This document shows, piece by piece, positions 8,601-14,429 of a stretch of 64,000 nt of DNA. Within the stretch, counting starts at the first letter, position 1. The number at the start of each line of letters is the position of its first letter. Below the pieces are notes generated by a model that saw nothing but the letters and a program-made list of their open reading frames with translations, did not search any database and had not been told where the DNA came from. Both the position numbers and the translations under genes were made by a program. Source of the DNA: Flavobacterium sp. Sd200 (GTDB lineage: Bacteria > Bacteroidota > Bacteroidia > Flavobacteriales > Flavobacteriaceae); NCBI RefSeq assembly GCF_009826935.1, contig NZ_WUMN01000004.1, positions 1-64,000 on the forward strand, in the 5' to 3' direction.

Positions 8601-10672
8601 GTGTTTTGAAATCCACCGGAAGCAAGTCCTGTATCGCTATCTGCATCTCCTGCTATATATACATTTCCTGTTGTATTTATAGCAGCGTCTTTAAAGCTAT
8701 CGTACCCCGAGGTTCCGCAATAGCTACCCCAAAGGCGGCTTCCGTTGGCATTAAACTTAGCTATATACATATCTAAGCCTCCGGGTCTGGTATTTAGGAA
8801 ACCTCCCGATGCAATTCCTGTATAACTGCCCGTAACTCCGGCTATATATACATTGTCTAATCCGTCTACCATGCAGGAAGAGGCTGCGTCATCCTCATTC
8901 GGTTCACCATAATAAGTGGCCCACTGGCGAGTGCCGCCGGCATTAAATTTAACTAAAAAAGCATCATTTTTATAGTCCGGCCCTGTTGTATTCTGATGCC
9001 CTCCTGAAGCCAGGCCGCTGGAACCGGTAGCCCCGGAAAGATATACATTTCCGTTGCTGTCTGTTGCGCATGCATAACCCCGATCATTTGCGCTGCCTCC
9101 ATAATAAGTAGCCCATAGACGACTGCCCGAAGCATTAAATTTTACCAGGTAAGCATCTCTCGTACCACCACCATGTGAATTTTGAAATCCTAAAGACGCA
9201 ATACCTGACGCACTTGTAGTGTGTCCGGCCATATATATATTCCCGTCACTATCTGTCGCAATGTCTTCCGCATAGTCTATACCTGTCCCTCCATAATAAG
9301 TGGACCACAGACGGCTGCCGCTACTGCTAAATTTAGCAAGGAACGCATCCTGTGTGCCACCTCCATGTGAACTCTGAAAACCATTGGAAGCAATACCGGT
9401 AGCAGATTCGGTATATCCGCTTAAATAAATGTTACCTGAGCCATCTAATATACATGTATAACCATGGTCTCTGCCGGTTGCACCAAAGTAAGTTCCCCAG
9501 GTACGCGTGCCCGATGCAGTAAATTTTACTAAAAAGGCATCATAGCTTCCTGCCAATGTGTTTTGTGCTCCCCCGGAAGCTATTGCGGTATTACTGTTTG
9601 TATAACCACTAAAATATATTGCGCCATTATTCTCTACTTTGCACGACTGTCCGCTATCATATGAAGCTCCTCCGTAATAAGTAGCCCACAAACGGGCTCC
9701 GGAGGCACTGAATTTTACTAAAAAAGCATCTATTGTACTCCCTCCATAAGTGTTTTGAAAACCACCGGAGGCTATACCGGAGGTACTTGACGTCTCTCCG
9801 ATTAAATATGCGTTTCCTTCAGTATCTGCCGAGCAGCCATTTGCATATTCAAGATCGCCACCGCCATAGTAAGTAGCCCACACTACCTCAGGATCTATAC
9901 GCAATGTTTTATTTTTAGGGAAAGCGCCTGCAAAGCCAAGGCTACCGTCGTTGTGCATCACAAATCGCGTGGCAATTGGTCTACCTGCCTCATTATAACT
10001 TATGGGTGTTTTTTCGCGTACTTCACCAAGCCTGGTTTTTACAACCAGCTCGCCCTTATCTGTAAGAGTTACTTTATCTGCATCATTTATTTTAAGCTTT
10101 ATCTGTGCAGGGTTACCGCCGGGGTGTACGATAAAGTCATACTCCATATAGCCGCCCTTGCTGTATATAACCCAGTCTATATTAGGGTAAACATTTTTAT
10201 AAGTTACCTGCTCAAACGCTTTTACTCCCGTTATTCCTTGCGGACAATGTGCAAGGTAGTAGTTCTCAAAATACTCTGATTGTTTTTGTTTAACTACCTT
10301 AGGATGTGGGTTGCTGCCTACAAGCTGAACTGTAAAACGGTGCGAGCTGTGCTTCGCCTGCGCCTGCAGTTCCTGCAGTTTGGCAAGATTAGCCGTTTTA
10401 TCGTGCAGGTTGTATCCGGCAGGATAATCAGTTTTGTTAAACTGGTAGCTTATGCCTGTTGCCGTAAGCCAAAGTTGTGCGCCGTTGCTCTTTGCGGTAA
10501 ATAAAACGTCAGTTTGCGGCGTTCCTTTTGCATTGACAACCTGCCCCATGTTTTCCATAAAAAGCAGATTTTGCTGCTGCATTTTATTGTTATAAGTTTC
10601 AGGACTAGGTTGTTGTGCATAGCATCCAATGCCAATTAGCAATGAAAATAACGAAAGTAAAATATGCTTCAT
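1..10672 (-). CDS. Giant secreted SBBP/Ig-like repeat protein, partial (C-terminus off left edge)
   Basis: An ATG at 10672 opens a frame that keeps the same phase to position 2, giving at least 3557 codons with the C-terminus beyond the window. Residues 1-20 form a signal peptide (MKHILLSLFSLLIGIGCYAQ). Next comes a conserved region, about residues 35-255, typical of Bacteroidota SBBP proteins (DUF7948-like). Seven beta-propeller repeats follow (about 8540-9900) with the motif WATYYGG and later GNVYLSG...GIASGGFQN. Then come an Ig-like domain (about 8310-8530), fibronectin-like modules alternating with a CATAINL / YIDVP / STQRVYWVQ module (about 3600-8300), and a tandem array of 72-residue Ig-like repeats resembling the CHU_C-associated Ig_7 family (about 1-2640). 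Family knowledge suggests export by type IX secretion and a surface or secreted adhesin role, but the sorting domain would lie off the window. The absence of stops was judged by reading sample segments and by conserved phase, not by a full translation. Ligand and function are unknown. Confidence 0.88.
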   Translation of the reverse strand, partial: MKHILLSLFSLLIGIGCYAQQPSPETYNNKMQQQNLLFMENMGQVVNAKGTPQTDVLFTAKSNGAQLWLTATGISYQFNKTDYPAGYNLHDKTANLAKLQELQAQAKHSSHRFTVQLVGSNPHPKVVKQKQSEYFENYYLAHCPQGITGVKAFEQVTYKNVYPNIDWVIYSKGGYMEYDFIVHPGGNPAQIKLKINDADKVTLTDKGELVVKTRLGEVREKTPISYNEAGRPIATRFVMHNDGSLGFAGAFPKNKTLRIDPEVVWATYYGGGDLEYANGCSADTEGNAYLIGETSSTSGIASGGFQNTYGGSTIDAFLVKFSASGARLWATYYGGASYDSGQSCKVENNGAIYFSGYTNSNTAIASGGAQNTLAGSYDAFLVKFTASGTRTWGTYFGATGRDHGYTCILDGSGNIYLSGYTESATGIASNGFQSSHGGGTQDAFLAKFSSSGSRLWSTYYGGTGIDYAEDIATDSDGNIYMAGHTTSASGIASLGFQNSHGGGTRDAYLVKFNASGSRLWATYYGGSANDRGYACATDSNGNVYLSGATGSSGLASGGHQNTTGPDYKNDAFLVKFNAGGTRQWATYYGEPNEDDAASSCMVDGLDNVYIAGVTGSYTGIASGGFLNTRPGGLDMYIAKFNANGSRLWGSYCGTSGYDSFKDAAINTTGNVYIAGDADSDTGLASGGFQNTYGGGFMDAFLIKIYDETSCVTPAPNAIGQDVAWGTTVAGLSATGTALQWYTTPTGGTALPATTVVTTATYYVSQILNGCESPRTPVLVTVDVPSCAPPLDVTVTITSATRANFSWNRPVTNLPTNYQYHVSTSATPPASGTTLSVTTINNFAITANTTYYLHVRSNCSGDYSDWVTSAPFRGVSTGYTCATAINLADLVSPFSGTTVGSVHDYSIACTGGNTAPDMFFYIDVPNGSTVTIGQTANNYDSENYMGYGNACPGATQIACFDDSDIQNRSWTNNTGSTQRVYWVQDGHGGSTSAGTFTLAWTLTAPTTACNAPTALTATATSIRTANLSWTAPATTTPTGYQYAVTTSATPPASGTNTTATSLTGYVFLPSTYYYLHVRTNCSGTYSAWATSAQFSGIPPQGDTCATAINLATLTSPYSSTLTGALNNTYPIDCTLDGPDLVYYIDVMQAQTLVIGLTARGGFDAHNYIGYGNTCPGTTLISCHDDPDIHTTTWTNNTGSTQRVYWLQEASSGTSAGDFTLAWSVTGGCAPPTNPRTLAISYTSANLYWTAPEVSTPTGYEYAVTMSSTPPASGTATTATSVTPYYGLQAFEDYYLHVRTNCNGSYSSWVTSPVFTGSTYGDLCSNAIDLSTLTSPHSNTTANTTSGSTVVCDDFIVRSRDLYYYMVVPNGATFTIGQTSNDYDSFVSVKYTSDAMFCPGSYSIACFDNPNVQTVTWTNTTGSTQIVYWVQGGRLSEEVGNFTLAWTLTGGTATCNPPATATTTATSSTAVNLNWTAPTTGTPTGYQYAVTTSATPPASGTATTARSVTGYTINAGTTYYLHVRSNCSGTYSSWTTSAPFSGTAATCNPPTAPYGYSVSPIRANLRWTAPASGTPIGYQYAVSTSATPPASGTATTGTTATNAVISAGNIYYLHVRSNCNGTYSSWVTSPPFTGNEANDVEGNECATAINLATLTSPYTSTTAAAAHDYSIACAGHNASPDRFYYINVPAGQTLTIGQTSNNYNSENYVGYGDDCPGINQIACLQDDLTPVTWTNNTGSTQTVYWVQDGAWAIDDAGTFTLAWTLTGGTACPAPASPFGQVTSATTANLGWAVPITGNPTGYQYAVTTSPTPPASGTATTNIDILDYAITANTDYYLHVRSNCNGTYSSWATSEVFRSTSSTCNPPTNLTAAVTSATTVNLSWTASTSSAPVGYQYAVTTSATPPASGTVFPNTSVTGYNIIAGTTYYLHVRTYCNGSYSNWATSAPFVGTNVINGDTCANAINLGALTSPYIGTTTGAGNDYTFTCAATTTAPELFFYIDVPNGYRLTIGQTYNNYDSQNYIAYGGSCPGTTRIDCFDDDDYRLIDWTNNTRSTQRVYWVQDGYQGGSGAFTLAWTLCDTPAPTAVTQTVCYNATVADLTATGTSLKWYTTSTGGTALTATTAVTTRTYYVSQTLNGCEGPRAAVAVTVNSIIPSPTASAQTLITGSTVANLTATGTALQWYTASTGGTALATGTVLNSGTYYVSQTLNGCESTRIAVTVTIYTPIAGDTCANAINLATLTSPYSSTTAGATNDYTITCSNTNNAADLFFYLDVPNGSTLTIGQTVNNYDSMNYMAYGGACPGTTVIACFDDDDYIQTTWTNSTGSTQRVYWVQDGFSTLSGTFTLAWTLTTPNTGCTNAPYGQVSSVAFTPSCLGSEWMNSARLGQYNLLNFTANTSYTLSSTVATDHFTVTDDNGATILAHGSNPFTFTPTTTGVYRYYIHSNAACGITDSNYRDIYIDCNTSTCTAPTNVIVSAVPNGANILWARPSVSMSNYQVYISTSPVAPSDSVAAVAATGVTFYDMASYNVSGLDSNTTYYCWVRTLCLYSNSSWVSGGSFTTIPQLECNNASYGLYPSATYTPACTGSDERITPSSWAGEFSNVNITANRQYSFSSSITTDYITITNAAGNAVLASGPSGVSWNSGSYSGVIRYYIHTNSTCGEQTGVVRSRYISCSACTTVAPTALAQTLCNGATIANLVANGTSLKWYSVATGGTQLATTAALVTGTYYVSQTLNSCESTRTAVSVTINSTSIPTAPDQLLCNGATVASLTATGTNLKWYSTYTGGTQLAANTVLSTGTYYVSQTINGCESARNTISVTINTTAAPTASAQTFCNSATVASLTANGTSLKWYSVATGGTQLATTATLATGTYYVSQTLNSCESTRTAVAVTINTTAVPTASAQTFCNGATVASLVANGTSLKWYSAATGGTQLATTTTLATGTYYVSQTLNSCESTRTAVSITINTTNAPTASAQTFCSGATVASLTANGTSLKWYTTATGGTQLATTATLATGTYYVSQTLNSCESTRTAVSITINTTNAPTASAQTFCNGATVASLLANGTSLKWYSAATSGTQLATTATLATGTYYVSQTLNSCESTRTAVAVTINTTATPTASAQTFCNGATVANLAANGTAVKWYSVATGGTQLATTATLATGTYYVSQTLNSCESTRTAVAVTINTTTAPTASAQTFCNGATVASLVANGTAVKWYSVATGGTQLATTATLATGTYYVSQTLNSCESTRTTVAVTINNTTAPTAAAQTFCNSATVASLVANGTLLKWYSVATGGTQLVTTATLATGTYYVSQTLNSCESTRTAVAVTINTTTAPTASAQTLSEGSTVANLTATGSNLQWYASPIGGTPLAPTTTLTTGTYYVSQTLNSCESTRTAVSVTINTPTTPAPTASAQTLCNGSKVADLVAVGTNLKWYTTATGGTQLASTIILTTATYYVSQTVNNIESPRTSVAVTINTTPTASAANQTFCGTATVADLVGVGTNLKWYSLEGDEGALAPTTPLTTDTYFVTQTINGCESASVPFLVTVNRTLVPTASAQTFCN
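3600..7700 (-). repeat. Six copies of a Cys-containing module linked to fibronectin-like domains
   Basis: The plus-strand landmark CCAGGCAAGGGTAAA, or close variants, occurs near 3631, 4451, 5388, 6341, 7010 and 7678. It encodes the end of a module starting with a CATAINL motif, containing YIDVP and GYGN.CPG, and ending STQRVYWVQ...TFTLAW. Fibronectin type III-like segments with the motif TYYLHVRTNC stand between copies, and Ig-like units stand between two of them (about 4000-4440). Spacing ranges from about 670 to 950 bp because different linkers and extra domains are inserted. Confidence 0.75.
8540..9900 (-). repeat. Seven SBBP beta-propeller repeats
   Basis: The Trp codon of the WATYYGG-type motif lies at 9878, 9686, 9497, 9305, 9113, 8921 and 8729, so spacing is 192 bp (64 residues) except one interval of 189 bp. 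Seven copies fit a seven-bladed propeller, which is known for SBBP domains. The copies are more diverged from one another than the downstream Ig-like units, so they are probably an older, functionally constrained array. Confidence 0.85.
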
Positions 10673-11039
10673 AATCGATAGGTGATTTGCGGCTGCCAAT
10701 GTAGGATAAATAAGTCATTTGTAAAATACCCATTAATACGTATTTTAACATTTTTTTTACTCTATTACAATGTGTTATCAAAACATTAATAAATGTTGTT
10801 TTTACTCAGCATTAATATTTTGATCATTTTTTATACGGTTAACAGAAAGACAATTTTATTTGAGTTTCCCATATTTTATAATTACGAAGATGCCACTCCC
10901 TATCGTAATAAATCGATTAGCAAAAAATTGAATTGATTATAAAGATATATTTAAATAAAACGGTCACACTAATTACCGCGATAACGGTAATTAGTGTGAC
11001 CGTTTTTTAGTCAGCTTCATTGCGTATATGTTGCAAAAT
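10673..11039. other. Intergenic region upstream of the giant repeat gene
   Basis: This AT-rich stretch separates the start of the giant minus-strand gene from the stop of the small membrane protein gene. It must hold the giant gene's promoter, yet no exact TAnnTTTG box is seen on the minus strand. The only clear structure is the long hairpin annotated at 10957-11010. No open reading frame is convincing here. Confidence 0.6.
10957..11010 (-). terminator. Perfect 22-bp stem-loop, strong factor-independent terminator
   Basis: Arms at 10957-10978 and 10985-11006 are perfectly complementary over 22 bp, with a 6-nt loop (CGATAA). The arms end in A and T tracts, so both strands show a T run after the stem. 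It lies just past the stop of the small membrane protein gene and probably ends that transcript. This would insulate the giant repeat gene from read-through. Confidence 0.8.
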
Positions 11040-11354
11040 TTAAGTAAGCGTATTTTTATTAGCTTTATAGATTATACCATAACAAAGAAAGATAAGTGCG
11101 CAAACTATATCTATAGGTAGCCAAAGCGATTTTTTATAAAAATATACAGGTATAAGTGGATTGAACAACAATGCCGTTACAACAAATAGTATAATCCATA
11201 AAGCATGTAAGGTCTTAATATTTTTAGTAATAATCGTTATGCAGCTTAGTGTTATTGCCAATCGTAAGAAAGTGTAATAGCCAATAGGCATCTTATGAAT
11301 TGCCAGTAAAAGCAATATTGTGCTTGCAAAGCAAATAGGTTTTATTAAACTCAT
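11040..11354 (-). CDS. Small four-helix membrane protein, DUF6804-like
   Basis: The product is 104 residues, almost all hydrophobic, with about four predicted membrane segments (roughly residues 5-20, 26-43, 48-66 and 76-95). Motifs MPIGYYTFLR near the N-terminus and NPLIPVYFYKKSLWLPID in the second half resemble the DUF6804 family of small Bacteroidota inner-membrane proteins. That assignment is from memory of the motif pattern and not from a search. The gene stands alone between the long terminator and the response-regulator operon. Function is unknown. Confidence 0.7.
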   Translation of the reverse strand: MSLIKPICFASTILLLLAIHKMPIGYYTFLRLAITLSCITIITKNIKTLHALWIILFVVTALLFNPLIPVYFYKKSLWLPIDIVCALIFLCYGIIYKANKNTLT

Positions 11355-11503
11355 ATTAAAGAAAACTCAAAGGGCATTATTTATAATAAAGCCCAAACAT
11401 AATGTTCCCGTTAAGAATGATTTTAAGGAAAACCTTATTTCTGAAAATTTAGATATCTCTAGAATTATTTTTTTAGATTTTTTTTAAAAAAAGTCGAGGG
11501 CAA

Positions 11504-12169
11504 CTAAATCAATCCCATGTCTTTAGCGATACTGACTAAATGTGTTGTATTGCGGGCCATTAAAGAAGTTTTCATCTTAATAATACGTTTTTCTATGCTG
11601 CTAATACTCGATGCTTTTTGACCTTTGTTTTTAAAATTTTCTACTATTTCTGTTTGGATCAGGCCATCACTAAGCATTTTAATTATTTCCAGGTCTACCA
11701 TGTCCATTTCGCTTATCGTTTCTGGCTTTCGCAGATGTGCAAGATTTGTAGATATGTACTTTCTGTCAGCATATATTTCTTTGAGAGCCCTGAGCAATTC
11801 AGCCGAGCTTTCGCGACCTTTACAAACGTAGGCATCTATTCCAAGGTCGTCCATTAGGTGGCGTATTTTGTATCCGCGCTCTTCTATAGAATAGGCTATA
11901 ATTTTTATATTAGGCTGCTCTTTTTTTACGGCTTCGATAAGCTCCTCTCCTGAGGTTATTTTTTCCTCTCTGTTGCCATCTTTAAAAGAAAGGTCAGTGA
12001 TAAGCAGTTCATAAGGGATACTGTCTAAACCGGCTTTCTTTATCTTTAAAAATGCTTCATCGCAATATTTAGTATAACTAATATTTGCATCCTGAATGTT
12101 TTGCAATAAAGATTTTAATCCCAGACTAATACTGTCTATGTCTTCGGCAACAATTATTTTTTTAAACAT
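11504..12169 (-). CDS. Response regulator, REC domain plus LuxR/NarL-like DNA-binding domain
   Basis: The 221-residue product has an N-terminal receiver domain with acidic residues E9/D10, the probable phosphoacceptor D59 (in LLITDLSF), S94 and conserved K117. Residues about 152-221 form a helix-turn-helix-like output domain that is a divergent relative of the LuxR/NarL class, with the pattern MVDLEIIKMLSDGLIQTEI. The gene starts 11 nt after the histidine kinase stop, so the two very probably form one two-component system. Its targets are unknown. The nearby giant adhesin gene and the upstream lipoprotein gene are natural candidates, by inference only. Confidence 0.88.
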   Translation of the reverse strand: MFKKIIVAEDIDSISLGLKSLLQNIQDANISYTKYCDEAFLKIKKAGLDSIPYELLITDLSFKDGNREEKITSGEELIEAVKKEQPNIKIIAYSIEERGYKIRHLMDDLGIDAYVCKGRESSAELLRALKEIYADRKYISTNLAHLRKPETISEMDMVDLEIIKMLSDGLIQTEIVENFKNKGQKASSISSIEKRIIKMKTSLMARNTTHLVSIAKDMGLI

Positions 12170-12180
12170 ATAACTTTCGT

Positions 12181-13869
12181 TTATGCAGGAAAAGTAATGC
12201 TTACTTTAAGCCCACCGGTTGTATTGTCAAAAGTAATAGTACCATCTATAGCTAAAATGCGGTTTTCCGCATTTTTAAGACCATTTTTGTAAAATAATTT
12301 ACTTTCTTTGATTCCTTTTCCATTATCGCTGTATTGTATATTGATTTTGTTGCCACTTAAACCAAATAAGAGTGTAATGATACCTGCCTCACTATGCTTT
12401 TTCATGTTTACCATCATTTCCTGTAATACCCTGTAAACTGATATTTTTTTATGGGCACTCACAGCATCCCATTGTATACAGGCAAAGTTTATAATGGTTA
12501 CCCTAGTTGTAGGGGTATTATAATCCGAAAGCATTTCTTTTAAAACTATACCGAAATTTATACCTGTATCTATGGTGTTGTTTTCCCTGGAAATATCTCT
12601 TGTTTTGCTATATACTTTGTCAAGGTTTTGCATCAGTTTTTCATGCTTTTCAGGTTCAGTATATTCCTGTGTTTGTGCAAAAGACATAACGTTAAAAATA
12701 TCATTAGCCAATTCATCATGAATTTTTTTCGATATGCGGCTTTCAGCGTTATAAACCTCCATTACCTTAGCCTTTTTATGCCTTAACCTTTGTATATAAT
12801 ATATCAGCAGGGCTGTAAGAATTGTAAAAAATATTAATATCAACAAAATCGCCTTTTGGGTTTTGTTCATTGCATCTTGCTTCTGCAGTCTTATATTGTC
12901 TTTTTGAATGCTTTTAGAGTCATATTTTATCTTTGCAAACTGTGTTTTATCCAGCATGCGCACTTTGTTCATACTGTCTTGTAAGGCAATATATTGGGTT
13001 GCATAGTCAGTGTTATTACTACTATTTTTAATGAGAAGGTGTAAAGCCTTAATTCTGTTTTCCGGGTTGTTTGCCCTTGTGGCATAATCGTAGGCTTGTT
13101 TTGCATTATAAACTGCTTTGTCTTTTTGTACTTCAGAATAATATTCTCCGAGATGGTTATAGCATGAAGCTACGCCTATTATTTCATTAATATCTTTACG
13201 AATTTTAAGTGCATCTTCCATGTATTTATAAGCCGAATCATTTTTTACAGCGTGAAATGCGCCGGCTAGAGAGCTTAGAACTGCAGCTTTAGTTGAAAGA
13301 TGATGATGTACAGAATCAGATTCTAAAAGATTTTTCAGGATAGTTATTGCCTTTTTATATTCTTTTTTTTGAACATACACATTGGCCATATTATTTTTAA
13401 TAACACATTTGCCAATAGAGTCTTTAGTAATACTATAGGCCTTACTGTTGTAGTATATAGCGTCATCATAACTATAGCGTTCCTTATAACACATTGCCAG
13501 CGTAGCATATAGCCCTGGCTTGTATTGTGTTGTGTTGATGTTCTTTAATAATTTTAGAGCTTCTGTAGCTGTTGCCTCACCGCCAAAATAATCACTTTGT
13601 TGTTTTTGTATATATGCCATCTTTACAAGTGGATATCCAGCACTTAAAGTTTCTTTTCCTGTTAGAAACAATCGCGCTGATTCATTGTAATAATAAAAAG
13701 CGCTATCTACATTTCGGTTCATATCAAAAATATCTCCCTTTTCAAGATATTTTTGAGCATAATATGAGTCGTAATTATATTTGTCTGGACTCGTAATAGT
13801 ATCTTTTTTGCATGAGATTATAAATAAGAATAGTATTAAAAAAGGGGAATAAATCTTTGCAAGTTTCAT
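12181..13869 (-). CDS. TPR-containing membrane sensor histidine kinase (NarL-type partner)
   Basis: The product is 562 residues. The N-terminus has a lipobox-like signal (FLFIISC, Cys20). TPR-like helices fill about residues 35-300, one membrane helix lies at about 340-358, and the kinase core follows. The phosphoacceptor is probably H384 in KKIHDELANDI, close to the HisKA_3 pattern. The ATPase region shows an N-box near 483-492 and DNGKG at 515-519. This layout, a TPR sensor followed by one membrane helix and a HisKA_3/HATPase core, is common in Bacteroidota. The TPR part is predicted to be periplasmic. The gene lies 30 nt downstream of a small lipoprotein gene and 11 nt upstream of its regulator. 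Confidence 0.88.
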   Translation of the reverse strand: MKLAKIYSPFLILFLFIISCKKDTITSPDKYNYDSYYAQKYLEKGDIFDMNRNVDSAFYYYNESARLFLTGKETLSAGYPLVKMAYIQKQQSDYFGGEATATEALKLLKNINTTQYKPGLYATLAMCYKERYSYDDAIYYNSKAYSITKDSIGKCVIKNNMANVYVQKKEYKKAITILKNLLESDSVHHHLSTKAAVLSSLAGAFHAVKNDSAYKYMEDALKIRKDINEIIGVASCYNHLGEYYSEVQKDKAVYNAKQAYDYATRANNPENRIKALHLLIKNSSNNTDYATQYIALQDSMNKVRMLDKTQFAKIKYDSKSIQKDNIRLQKQDAMNKTQKAILLILIFFTILTALLIYYIQRLRHKKAKVMEVYNAESRISKKIHDELANDIFNVMSFAQTQEYTEPEKHEKLMQNLDKVYSKTRDISRENNTIDTGINFGIVLKEMLSDYNTPTTRVTIINFACIQWDAVSAHKKISVYRVLQEMMVNMKKHSEAGIITLLFGLSGNKINIQYSDNGKGIKESKLFYKNGLKNAENRILAIDGTITFDNTTGGLKVSITFPA

Positions 13870-13899
13870 TCCCCTAAAGTAATAAAAAATGTTAAAAAT

Positions 13900-14097
13900 T
13901 TACGCTCCTTTTACAACTGATGGTATTGTTGGAGGCGGAGGTGGAGGTGTTGGCTTTTGCGGCTTGTCTGGAATAGGGTTGTCATCAGTGCCGATATAAG
14001 CATTATTAGCTAATTGATTATTATTGTTTGTAACCTCACAAGACGTAACCGTAACTCCCAGCAGCACAAAAGCTGCCAGAAAAAGTATTTTTTTCAT
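13900..14097 (-). CDS. Small proline-rich lipoprotein
   Basis: From the ATG at 14097 the product is 65 residues. An upstream in-frame TTG at 14109 is possible but less likely. The sequence begins MKKILFLAAFVLLGVTVTSC, a lipoprotein signal with the lipid-accepting Cys at 20. The mature peptide is short, Asn-rich, then Pro-rich with a run of six prolines, so it is probably unstructured. It is the first gene of an operon with the TPR histidine kinase. It might be a sensed or sensing accessory of that kinase, which is inference. No family is recognised. Confidence 0.72.
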   Translation of the reverse strand: MKKILFLAAFVLLGVTVTSCEVTNNNNQLANNAYIGTDDNPIPDKPQKPTPPPPPPTIPSVVKGA

Positions 14098-14195
14098 AAT
14101 GATTTTCAAAAATTGATTTTAGACAAAGGCAGTCCTGGCCAAAAATGCTTTGGCTTTTTTTGCTACCGGTTTGGGAGAATGCTCCCTGTTTTGGC

Positions 14196-14273
14196 GGGAA
14201 GTATAGTGTGCTAAAACAGACTGTAGGAAATTATACTTCCCCAATAACTTTACAGTCTGAATAGCAACACTAT
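14196..14273. repeat. Interleaved inverted repeats with pseudoknot-like order
   Basis: Arm A (GGGAAGTATA, 14196-14205) pairs with A' (TATACTTCCC, 14232-14241). Arm B (14203-14225, core CAGACTGTA) pairs with B' (14251-14273, core TACAGTCTG), where the flanking ATAGTGTGCTA also matches TAGCAACACTAT with one extra base. The order A-B-A'-B' means both stems cannot form as simple nested hairpins. They could be alternatives, a pseudoknot, or two overlapping operators. Confidence 0.7.
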
Positions 14274-14289
14274 GTTTAAAGTAGTTTTG

Positions 14290-14297
14290 TACATTTG
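14290..14297 (+). promoter_or_regulatory. Candidate -7 box (TACATTTG) for the 310-residue protein gene
   Basis: TACATTTG matches the Bacteroidota -7 consensus TAnnTTTG exactly. It lies about 130 nt before the GTG start at 14430, so the transcript would carry a leader with the AGGGCAAA dyad arm. No well-spaced -33 TTG is seen, so this is tentative. Confidence 0.45.
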
Positions 14298-14374
14298 CCC
14301 TATTGCGCTTAAGGCAGTAACTAATTTACAAGGGCAAAGTAAGGGCAGCATTTTCTGCTTTTGTCTAACAAAAT

Positions 14375-14422
14375 CCGGCAATTCCGATAATTCCGGTGTA
14401 TTCCGGCAAATTCTGATAAAAT
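14375..14422. repeat. Degenerate 9-10 bp tandem repeat
   Basis: Five consecutive units begin with CCG or CTG and end in ATT or AAT: CCGGCAATT, CCGATAATT, CCGGTGTATT, CCGGCAAATT and CTGATAAAAT. They end 8 nt before the GTG start of the plus-strand gene. They may be slippage-prone spacer or protein-binding half sites. Confidence 0.6.
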
Positions 14423-14429
14423 CAATATT

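Larger units (their letters stand above)
14098..14429. other. Divergent intergenic region rich in dyads
   Basis: This region lies between the minus-strand lipoprotein-kinase operon and the plus-strand 310-residue protein. It contains two interleaved inverted repeats (14196-14273), a shorter dyad (TTTGCCCT at 14294-14301 and AGGGCAAA at 14331-14338), an exact TAnnTTTG box at 14290-14297, and a short 9-10 bp tandem repeat just before the plus-strand start. No gene is visible. Confidence 0.7.

Noticed and set aside
884..10504. Many plus-strand and minus-strand short reading frames within the giant gene, often Cys- or Val-rich
   Set aside because: They are shadows of the repeat-rich minus-strand frame; the repeats make the alternate frames look regular.
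14138..14161. Hairpin GCCAAA/TTTGGC followed by seven T residues
   Set aside because: It points along the plus strand but no plus-strand gene precedes it, and the stem is only 6 bp.
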